From NCBI GenBank assembly GCA_000828835.1, contig AP014633.1, positions 2,666,001 through 2,730,000 of the forward strand: a stretch of 64,000 nucleotides of DNA, written 5' to 3'. Numbering within the stretch: position 1 is the first letter of the stretch; the number at the start of each line of letters is the position of its first letter. This document shows positions 32,001 to 44,000 of this stretch, one piece after another. Both the position numbers and the translations under genes were made by a program. The stretch is from Thioploca ingrica. Lineage in GTDB: Bacteria > Pseudomonadota > Gammaproteobacteria > Beggiatoales > Beggiatoaceae. The notes under the pieces are model-generated. The model did no database searches, was not told the DNA's origin, and saw only the letters and a list, made by a program, of their open reading frames with translations.

Positions 32001-35000
32001 AACGAATATTGGCCACTTGGAGGCCGCTGCCGGCATCTCGGGTGTGATTAAAACCCTATTAATGATAAAACATCAAAAGATTGCTGGTAATGTTCATCTG
32101 CAAGAGGTAAACCCCTATCTGAAATTAGAAGATAGTCCGTTTTATTTAACCAAAGAGACGCATACTTGGAAATCAATAGCAGATAATGAGGGCAACCCAC
32201 TCCCTAGGCGAGCCGGTGTCAGCAGTTTTGGAGTGGGCGGTGCCAATGCTCATGTCGTGTTGGAGGAGTATCTTCCACCTCCCCAACCGATTTTTGAACA
32301 GACAGATGCCACCGAACAACCGGTGTTGATCCCTTTTTCGGCTAAACAACCAGATCGATTAGTTGAGTATATTGAGCACTTTCGTCACTTTTTAGAAACA
32401 GGTCGCCTAACGCCCCAAGCTTCGGCCAAGACATTGCCAAGCTTGAAAGAGATTGCTTATACGTTACAAGTGGGGCGCGAACCCATGCCTCATCGGGTAA
32501 TTTTTTTAGTCAGCACAATTTTCGGGCTTGTGGAGGGGTTAAAAAACTTCCAACAAAATCACCATACCAGTAACGGTTTGCGCAACTGTTGGCAAGGTCA
32601 TGTGAAAAAACCAGTAGCAGAAACTAACCAGCTTATAAAAACCAATGAATCAGCTGAGACCACCGATCTAACATTTAATCAAACCCAATTGGAAAAAGTA
32701 GCCCGTGCCTGGGTGAATGGCGGTCATGTGGATTGGGAGCAATTATATGGGGAAATCAAACCAACCCGAGTGAGCTTGGTCACCTACCCGTTTACGAAGA
32801 CGAGCCATTGGCTATTAAAGCCGGTATCACAGCCTGGTCAAATAACGCACATGGCAAGCTGGGATGGAGTTAGCTACCAAGTAAAGTGGGCACTGGCCAC
32901 CCACCCGACTACCATCACCCCACCCACCCACACGTCTGTCTTAATTGTGTGTTACGCGTCTCAATTTAAATTTGAAACTGCTATTCTAGAGCATTATAAA
33001 CAGAATCCATTGGTTCATGTTCGAGTTCTTCGCTTGGGAGATCACACCAGACAATTGTCCGACACCGAGTGGATATGTGGTATAGAAGACCCGACCGGTT
33101 TTGAAAGCTGTCTGCAAACCATGACAACGATTGACGGATTGTTTTTTCTCTCAATGGATCAACAGCAATTGGAGACAATTACAGCAGAAGGACTGGTTTT
33201 TGCCCAGGAAAACTATGAAGTCCGATTATTACGCTTAATAAAATATCTAAAACAGTCTGGTAAAATTCGCCAACGCGTTGACACCTATTTAATCACTCTC
33301 AATAACTACTCACTGGACAACCAAAATCTCTATCCCTATGGCGCGGGAGTGACCGGTTTGGGCTATGCCATCGCCCAAGGCAATTATCAATTTTTGCTGC
33401 GTAATATCGATCTTTCGAGCAGCGACTTAACTAACTCACCAAGCTACCCCGATCTGATATCGGTTATTTTGAACGAACCGGCTTCTAATCGGGGAGAAGT
33501 GTTTAAATTTGAGGGGGGAAACCGATATCGACAAACCGTTGTTCGATTGACCTTGGAAGCACCGACGCAGCCGGGCATTCGCCAACAAGGTGTTTATGTC
33601 ATTTTAGGCGGACGTGGTCGTGTGGGGCAGATTATCACTCGATATTTGATCCAAAACTATCAGGCCACGGTCGTATGGATTGGCAGAAGCCCTAAAGAAG
33701 CCGAATCCGTCCAAGTAGCCCTCGGTCAATTTACCGAATTAGCACCTTCCCCCGTTTACATTCAAGCCGATGTTACCAACCTGAATTCAATAAAACCGGC
33801 AGTGGCGTCTGTAAAAGCGGCGTTTACCCAAATTCACGGTGCCATCTTTTCCGGATTGGTATTTAGTCTTGAAAATTCCATTGATCAAACTACCGAAACG
33901 GAGTTCAAAAATATATTAACAATCAAAACGTTGGGGAGTTTAAACTTTTTTTCAGCCTTTGAAACCGAATCCTTAGATTTTATGTGCTACTTTTCGTCCG
34001 GACAGGCGTATTCGTTTTCAGGGGCCTCCAAATTTTCTGCTTATGCCACTGGCATCACCTATTCTGATGCGTTGGTCAAATCGTTTCAAAAACACTCTAA
34101 ATTTCCCATCGGTACCATCAATTGGGGATTTTGGAAACCGCAAGTGGGCGAAGGGTTATCAACCCAAAGTGGCGATGTACTGGAACACCAATTAGGATGT
34201 TTTTGTTTCGATAAATTTGTGAGCGGAATACAACACGGGCAAATTGACCAAATCCTCTGCATTAAAACGTCTCCTACCATAGAATCGTTGATGAATCTGG
34301 CTGAAGGAGACACATCCACAGCACCTCAAATGGTAGCAGCAAATGTTGCAGAGCCAGCAATTAAGGTGTCTTCCAACAATGATACCTTCAGTGAGGTCTC
34401 CAATGGCAGCACTACCAAATCCATACCACTACCCCAACCCTCAATAGCCGCACCAAAAATATCGGTCGAAGCGTTTGTAGAAACCACTATTATTGAAAGT
34501 TTGTCAAATACCTTAAAAGTTTCCCAAGAGGAAATTGAAGGCGAAACTGCATTTTCAGAATTTGGGATTGATTCCATTCTGGGGGTCAATTTTGTGAACC
34601 AACTCAACGAACAACTGGACATTTCCCTCAATATGGCGATTATATTCGAATATCCGTCCGTATTGACGTTAAGCCATCATGTGACCACCACCTATAAAGA
34701 AGCTATTGAAGTGCTGCTCGGTCAGGAAACCAGCCAACTTACTGCGTCAATGGAAAATGACCGGCACAAAAGCCCCTTCCTTCCCCAAGAGAGCCACACT
34801 CAACTGAAGAATGTGACGAATAGGGAGCCGGTAAAACCGTCGGAAATCGCCGTGATCGGTATGTCGGGACAATGCCCGAAAGCAGCCGATTTGGAAACAT
34901 TTTGGAACAACTTAATCCACGGGGTGGATGGCATTGACGAGTTTCCTCCAACCTACTTGGATCTTAAAAACTACAGTCAGGCAAAACAACCAGGAAAAAC

Positions 35001-38000
35001 CTACTGTAAATGGGGCGGTTATCTAGATGAACGCAACTGCTTCGAGCCGCTGTTTTTTCATCTGTCACCCCGTGAAGCAGCGTCTATGAATCCGCATCAA
35101 CGATTGGTGCTGCAAGAAAGTTGGAAAGCCATCGAAGACGCTGGATACAATCCCAAAGACCTCTCCGGTTCCCAAACCGGCATTTTCATTGGTTCAGAAC
35201 CAACTGGTTATTTTTACGAGAGTTTTACCGGTTCCTCAGAGGCCATTATCGCCTCTCGATTATCGTATTTCTTAAATTTAAATGGTCCGGCGTTGGTGGT
35301 AAATACGGGTTGCTCATCGTCTGGGGTTGCCCTGCACCTGGCCTGTGAAAGTTTACGACATGGGGAAATCGATTTGGCCCTGGCTGGGGGAGTAAATGCT
35401 TGTATGGAGCAAGACACCTTAATTACCTTGGCCGAGATGGAGATGCTCTCCGCCACTGGCCGCTGTCATAGCTTTGATAAAGCGGCAGACGGTACTGCTT
35501 TCGCAGAAGGGGTGGGTATTGTCCTATTAAAACGGTTGGATGAGGCTATAGTTGACAATGATCCTATTTACGGCATCATCTGTGCGTCGGGCATTAATCA
35601 GGATGGTGCCAGCAATGGCATTACCGCTCCTAACGGAACGGCTCAAGAACAACTGATCTCCAACGTTTACCAAAAATTTCAAATCGATCCAGAACACATC
35701 AGTTATGTTGAAGCCCACGGAACCGGTACTAAACTGGGTGACCCAGTAGAAGCCAACGCCTTGGTTAGAGCTTTCCGAAAATTTACCCAGAAACAAGCTT
35801 ATTGCGCCGTTGGTAGTGCCAAAGCACACATTGGGCATGCTGCCGCTGCGGCTGGAGTGTTAGGATTAATCAAAGTACTGCTGTCTATACAACATCAGCA
35901 AATACCGCAACTATTACACTTTAACACTCTGAACCCATTGATTGAGTTTGACAGATCACCTTTTTATATCGCCACCCAAACAACGGATTGGAAAACACCC
36001 CAAGGGAAAGTGCGTATGGCGGCTCTTAATTCATTTGGGCATAGTGGTACCAACGCTCATCTGGTGATCAAAGAATTTATTCCTGCCTCACAACCAATTG
36101 ATAATATAGGTGCTACCAACATAATATCTCCAGTACTTTTGGTATTTTCAGCTAAAACCGAAGAGAGTTTACATCAATCCATCCAAGGCTTGGTATCGTT
36201 CTATCGCAAGCAAAAGGCACAACTAAGCAAGCAAGGTATCTCTTTAGCGGATATCGCCTACACCCTACAAGTAGGACGAGAAGCCATGCCACACCGAACC
36301 GTATTTCTGGTTGAACATCCGTCGCAACTGTCCAATCAATTAACTGCCTTTTTAAATGATGATCCAGCGGCTAAAAATTGCTGGCGTGGGTACGTGGAGA
36401 GTAAACAAAGTGCTCTGCTGGCCTCAGATGAAGATGCTAACATGCTGATACAACAATGGATTAAAAAGAGAAAACTCAGCAAAATAGCCGAATTATGGTG
36501 CCAAAACGTATCAATCGACTGGGAATTATTGTACCAAGATCCAAAACCCAAACGAGTCCATTTACCCAGCTACCCCTTTGCCAAAGAACGGTATTGGAAG
36601 CCGAACGGGGATACGTCCAAAGCTGGGCAGAACGTTGCCCAGGTCATTGTATCTGCACTTCATCCGCTAGTGCATGAAAATACGTCAACTCTATTTGAAC
36701 AACGATTCACGTCTACCTTTACGGGGGATGAGTTCTTTTTAGCCGATCATCAGTTGGATGGCAATAAGGTGTTGCCTGGAGTCGCCTACTTTGAAATGGT
36801 GCGATTTGCAGCGCAGGTCTCGGCACAATTTACGACGGAAAAGGCCACTCGACAACCAAGCCCTAGCGGCTCGAACAAAACAGCAGCCATACACCTAAAA
36901 CAGGTGGTGTGGATGCAGCCCATTGTGCTCAATAATGCCCTCCAAACCGTGCATGTGGGACTACGTACCAAAGAAACCAGCGAGAACACTCGTCAGCCCG
37001 AACAGTTCCAATATGAGATCTATTCTACAACAGATATAAGCGAGCCAGTGATCCATTCCCAAGGTATGGTGGCACTGATACCTGGTGGCATCAATGATGA
37101 ATCTCAATTAACTGTTGATGTGACCGACCTGAGATCTCAAATGAATTTGGGCGTATTGAGCGCTGACCAATGTTATCAAACCTTTAAACAAAACGGACTA
37201 GACTACGGAACCAGTTTTAAAGGTATTCAAGAGATCTATATGGGCGAAAACCAAGCATTAGCCAAACTGAGCCTCCCCTCCTCAGTGCAAGATACCCAAG
37301 ACGATTATCTATTGCACCCAAGTTTGATGGATTCCGCCCTACAAGCCTCCCTTGGGCTGATACTCAATCCTGGTAGCAATGGCTCCAGGCTTACTTCTGG
37401 GATGCCGTTTGCCTTGGATAGTTTGGAGGTATTAAATTCCTGTAAGCCAGAGATGTATTCTTGGGTGCGTTACTCGGCAAAGGTTCGAGCAAACGCCCCA
37501 ACCCAAAAGCTCGATATTGACCTTTTCGACGAGCAAGGTACAGTTTGTGTAAAAATGAGGGGGTTTTCTTACCGGACACCTAAAACAGAAGTGCTCAAAA
37601 CCTCCCAAACATCGAAGCACCACTTTACCGAATTACGATCATTGACACCCATTTGGAATACGTTAACAACGGCTCCATCTCGGCGGGTCGAATCTTCTAC
37701 GGATGATCAGTTGCTATTAATCGGCTCCGACTCAACCCCATTGGTGTGGTTACAAACATCATACCCCAATAGCCAGTTTTTGGAATTACCTCCTTTAGCC
37801 ACCATAGAAACTATTCAAGAGCGACTGGCTAAATACTCATTCGCGCATTTGGTATGGGTAGCGTCGGCACCAACGGTGGAAAAAAATGCCAACCAAGCAG
37901 TTAGCCCAATCATATTAGACCAAGAATACGGGGTGTTACAACTATTTCGAATTATTAAAGCCTTGTTAAATTTAGGCTATGACATTAAAGCCTTGTCCTG

Positions 38001-41000
38001 GTCGGTGATTACCCAAAAAATCCAACTGGTGAAGCCGGATGACTTGGTGGAGCCAACCCACGCCGGGGTGTTTGGACTGATGGGAAGTGTTATAAAAGAA
38101 TTTCCTCATTGGAATATCCACCTGTTGGATCTAGATTCGCTAGAATCTATCTCGGCTGAGGCCTGTTTATCACTGGCTTGGGATAAACAAGGCCAGGGAT
38201 TGGCCTACCGACACACCGAATGGTTTCAACAAGCGTTCGCCCAAGTCAGCGATTACAATCCAGATACCGAGCAGTATAAAATCAACGGTGTTTATGTGGT
38301 CATTGGTGGTGCCGGGGGAATTGGTGAGGTATGGAGCGAATATATGATAAAGCACTATCAAGCCAATATTGTCTGGATCGGAAGACGGGAGAAAGATGCA
38401 ACCATTGACCAAAAAATAAGCGTCCTGGCAGAACGCTATCAACAATCACCGCTGTATATTTCGGCTGATGCGAGCCAGTTTGAGGCCTTACAAAAGGCGT
38501 TAGACCAGATTAGAACCATCTACCCAACCATTCACGGTGTGGTTCATTCTGCCATTGTACTCCAAGATCATAGCCTGGGGAATATGGATGAGGCCATGTT
38601 TAGAGCTGGCCTTTCCGCCAAGATAGATGTGTGTGTGAATATGGAACGGACATTTGGTTCGCTAGAGTTGGATTTTATGCTCTTTTTCTCTTCCATACAA
38701 TCATTTGGCAGAGCAGCTGGACAATCGAATTATGCCACCGGGTGTATGTTTAAAGACAGTTTTGCCCATATGCTGCGACATCAACACCGTTTTGCCGTTA
38801 AAATCATGAATTGGGGATATTGGGGCAGTGTGGGCATTGTGAAAGATATCTCTTTTAATCAGAGTATGGAACAGGTTGGATTTGGGTCTATTGAGCCGGA
38901 TGAGGCTATGGCATCACTCCAAAACCTAGTCAACTCACACATCCATCAAGTTGCCCTGCTTAAAGTCGTGCAACCTCAGGCCGACCAAGTGGGTTTATTG
39001 GATAGGTTTAAGGCCCAAGAAACCCTGACCTGCTTTCCACAGACTCAAGACTCGCTTTTACAACGCATTCAAAAACACCTACCGGCTCAGGATTCGCCCC
39101 AACAACTCGCTATCCTAAACCAAGAGATGGAACCTGATGTGATGGATCCGTTGTTGACCGATTTTTTAATCTCAATTCTTGACTCGGTGGGACTGTTTAA
39201 ACCCGGTGTCTCTTGCATCTTCGATCTTTCGTTAGAGACGGCGCCAGCACCTTTTTACGACCGCTGGTTGGATAGCTGTATCGATTTTTTAGATCAACAA
39301 AACCTCCTGAGTCCAGAACGAACCTTTACCAAAGCCGTCCGACCGTGGTCGGATATTTGGGATGAGTGGGCACAGCAAAAAGCCGGATGGATAAATAATA
39401 GCAGCCAACCAGCTCAAGTTTTTCTATTGGAAACGTGTCTAAAGGCTTTACCTGATATTTTAACCGGAAAGCAGTTGGCAACCAGCGTTATGTTTCCCAA
39501 TTCCTCTATGAAATTAGTAGAGGGCGTCTACAAAGATAATCCGGTAGCTGACTATTTTAATGAGGTGTTAAGCAATACATTGGTTGAATGCATTCAACAA
39601 CTCATACAGACAGATGCAACCAAAAAAATTCGAATCCTTGAAATCGGCGCGGGTACTGGTGGCACCACTGCCAAACTATTACCCAAACTACAACCGTTTT
39701 CCAATAATATTGCGGAATATCGATACACTGATCTGTCCAAAGCGTTTTTAATGCATGCCCAAGAGCATTACCAACCCGATTTTCCGGCTTTGGTCACCGC
39801 TATTTTTGATGTATCCAAACCGGTGGCTGAGCAGTCTATTGCCCGGAATCATTATGACTTGGTAGTCTCAACCAATTGTCTGCACGCTACCCCCAATATT
39901 CGGGAAACGTTACGCAATGCTAAAGCCACCCTCAAACACCAAGGGGTTTTATTATTGAATGAAGTAAATGGCTGGTTTTTATTTGGTCATCTCACCTTTG
40001 GTCTGTTAGAGGGATGGTGGTTGTATGAGGATGCCGCCCTGCGTTTGAATGGTAGCCCTGGCCTCTCCTCGGAAAGTTGGCATTCAGTGTTGGAAGAAGA
40101 GGGATTTGAGTCGGTATTTTTTCCAGCCAAAAATGCTCATAAATTCGGTCAACAGATCATTGTGGCGAGCAGCAACGGAATCGTTCGACAAAAGACGAAC
40201 CCGGATACATTATTACGTATGACGAGGCAAGCGCCTCAAAAAAGATCTCAATCCACCCAGATTTTCTTAAAACGGCCAATACGAACTCAGCCCGCTAAAA
40301 AAGTAGGACTAAACCCACTGATAAACGAAGTGCCGTCTGCCGATGCCGATATCACTCCGGCACCGAGCGCTGAGATGACTGATCAAATGTTACAGGCGTT
40401 CGTGACAGAAGCACTGAAAAACAGTGTGGCAGATGCCCTAAAAATGCAACATCATAAAATCAAAGAACGTCAACCATTTTCAGAAATTGGCGTAGACTCA
40501 ATCGTCGCCGTTCAACTGATTAATGAAATTAACCAAAAACTGAATCTGTTATTACCAACCACTGTTTTGTTTGATTATAATACGATTCGTGATCTGGTGA
40601 CGTTTATTTTAGCAGAACATGGGGACCAGATCCGTTTATCATTACAACCCAAACAACCCACTCAGTTAGTCAAAACACCTCAACCAACTGCCTCTGAGGC
40701 TCCAAGCAAGGCTCCGAAAGTGAGGCCACAGATACCTCGTGTCACTCCAATTAAGCAAGCGTTCGACACCGGACTCGTGTCTGACACGGTTTTTCAAAGG
40801 GTACTTATTCACGGACCAGGTGATATTCAAGATGTGACCATTGATACGGTATCAATGCCAAGATTGAAACCGACCGAGGTGGCCGTTTCCGTTCGGGCAT
40901 TTTCGCTTAACTTTGCCGACTTGTTGTGTATTCGGGGATTGTATCCGAACATGCCCCCTTATCCGTTTTCGCCCGGCGTTGAGGCCAGCGGCGTTATTTC

Positions 41001-44000
41001 TGATAGAGGTCGTGCGGTAACGACTGTGTCGGTGGGAGATGAGGTCATTGTGGCAGCCGGGCCGTTATTGGGAGCCCATGCCACTGCCATGATCTGTGAT
41101 CAAAGCCATGTGTTTATCAAACTACCGTCAATGTCGTTTGAGGGGGCATGCGCATTGCCGTCCGTTAGCATCACCATGATTGAAGCCTTTAAAAAGGCCC
41201 AGCTACAAACGAATGAGCGCATTTTGATCCAAACTGCCACTGGTGGCATAGGGCTGATTGCTGTGCAACTGGCCAAATATTACGGTGCCACCATCTATGC
41301 CACTGCTGGATCAAACCACAAGGTGGACTATCTCAAATCCTTGGGAATCCCCTTTTGCATCAATTATGAAAAACAAGATTTTGAAATAGAGATTAAACGG
41401 TTAACCCAAAATGTTGGGGTGGATGTGGTAATTAATACGCTGCCAGGCGACGCGATTCAAAAAGGGATGAATTGTTTGGCACCAGGGGGCAGATACATCG
41501 AAATTGCCATGACGGCCTTAAAGTCGGCCAAATCGATTGACCTCTCTGTGTTGAGTGCCAATCAGAGCTTTTTTAGTATTGATATGGGGCGACTGGGGTT
41601 AGAAAAACCACACAAGATAGCTGAGTATCGACAAGAGATGCTGGATCTTTACAAACAGGGGGTGATTTCTCCCACCATTGGCCAAATCCTTCCGTTTGAG
41701 TCGGTTCAAAACGCTTACCACGCTTTGGCAGATCGTGCCACCATCGGCAAAATTGTGGTTCAAATTCCAGAACATCTTTATACCTCAAAAAAAATCCCTA
41801 GCAAAAAAACCAATTCAACCACCGTGCCAGTGGAGAAGACCTCTGCGGATACCTTGGTTAATCCCAATTTAACAATGGAAGACATTGCCATAATCGGTAT
41901 GAGTGGCCGGTTTGCCCAATCCGAATCATTGGCGCAATTTTGGGATCATATTAAACATGGACACGATTTAGTCAACGAGGTGACTCGTTGGAAAAAGAGC
42001 GATTGTATCGTACCTGGGTCGTCTAAACCAAGCTATTGTAGCAGAGGTAGTTTTATCAACTCCATTGATCGATTTGATCCGGCTTTTTTTAACATCTCAC
42101 CAGAAGAAGCCACCTATATGGACCCTCAACAACGCCTGTTTTTGGAGGAATCGTGGAAAGCATTGGAAGATGCCGGTTACGCCGGGGCAGCTATGAATGC
42201 TAAACAATGTGGGGTTTATGTGGGCTGTACTGGCTCCGATTATGATAAATTGTTGGAAGAAAACACCCCGGCCAGCGCCTTTTGGGGAAATGCCGGCTCC
42301 ATCATTCCGGCGCGTATTGCCTATTACCTCAACCTACAAGGGCCGGCTATTTCAGTGGATACAGCCTGTTCCAGTTCGTTGGTTTCCATTCATTTGGCAT
42401 GTCAAGGCTTGTGGGCAAAGGAGACGGAAATGGCACTGGCTGGCGGGGTTAGCTTGCAAATGACCCCTGGATTTCTGCAACTGGGTAACCTGGCGGGTAT
42501 GCTCTCACCTTCCGGGAAATGTTTTACCTTTGATGCCAGAGCGGACGGGTTTGTACCGGGAGAGGCAGTTGGTGTCGTGCTGTTAAAACCACTCCAAGCC
42601 GCCCTAGCAGATGGTGACAACATTCATGGTGTCATTGTTGGTAGCGGTATTAATCAAGATGGCAGCACCAACGGGATTACTGCCCCCAGTGCTAAATCTC
42701 AACATCGGTTGGAACGGGCTGTTTACAATCGATTTAATATCCATCCAGAAAGTATACAACTGCTCGAAGCCCACGGTACTGGTACCCAATTGGGAGATTC
42801 CATCGAATTTGAAGCACTGACCCGCTCGTTTCGAAGCGATACGGATAAAAAACAATTTTGTGCCATTGGGTCGCTAAAAACTAATATTGGTCATGCGGCA
42901 GCAGCCTCCGGTGTGGCGGGGTTAATAAAGCTGTTGCTATCGCTTAAGCATCAGCAAATCCCACCGTCATTGAATTTTCAAGAGGGTAACCCAGCCATCG
43001 ATTTTGAGTCTAGCCCGTTTTATGTGAATACTCAGCTATCCGAATGGAAAACACCGGCTGACCAGCCTCGGCGAGCAGCTATCAGTTCCTTTGGATTCAG
43101 TGGTACCAATGCCCATATTGTGATTGAAGAACCTCCAACAATAGCAAAATTCGACTCGAATTTGCCGGCATTTATTATGGTGCTGTCTGCCAGAACCCAA
43201 GCTCAACTCAGACAACAAGTTTTGAATCTGCTTAATTTCTGTAAGCAGACTCCAGGACTTTCCATGAATGATCTTAGTTATACTTTGTTTATAGGGCGAC
43301 ATCATTTAAGTCATCGACTCTCCTGCATTGCTGGAAATCAATTAGAATTGGTCGATTTTCTAGAACGATGGTACAAGATGGAGACTGTGTCTCAAGTATA
43401 TGTGTCAGAAATTTCGGAAGAGACCAACCGCCAGCAACCCTTGCTAAAAGTTTATGGTAACCAATGCATTGATGCCGGTTTAAAACCAAATAACCCGGTT
43501 CAATACTTGGAGCATTTGGCCACTATTGCCGACTTATATACACAAGGCTATGAATTGGATTTTGAAAAACTGTTTCCCAAAACTGCCAGAAAAATTAGCC
43601 TCCCCACCTATCCTTTTGCCAGGGATCGGTATTGGGTGACGGATGTTGCAGAGGCGAGTGAAGATAATTCGAATAGTTCAGAGGCAAATCAGATTATTGC
43701 CACCAATATGGATTCTTCAAACGCTTATGAAGCGGTGAAATTGTTTTTACAACAACTTATTGCCAACCGGTTAAACACTCCTTTAAAAGAGATATCTGTC
43801 CGTCAAAACTATTTTGAGATGGGGTTAACCTCATTGGGCGTATTGCAACTCATACAGAATGTTCAAGAGATGCTAGGAGAGCCTTTACCTAAAACCATTT
43901 TATATGAATATTTTACCATCGAGAAATTTTCGGACTATTTAGTTCAGCATCATACAGACCTATTAAATCGGTTACCAGCGATAGCAGTATCTCTAAAAAA

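Noticed and set aside
33990..34120. KR in PKS3 called dead because Phe (residue 2672) stands at the usual Tyr place
   Set aside because: A second alignment with a 3-residue insertion puts Tyr2675 (SAYATG) over the active Tyr of the later KR (SNYATGC), and the following residues also match better. Activity is uncertain rather than absent.
34560..34600. ACP at Ser2852 as a second beta-branch ACP because of an aromatic residue (Phe) at Ser+6
   Set aside because: Another ordinary ACP in PKS1 (Ser codon 6810) also has Phe there; only Trp is the recognised flag.
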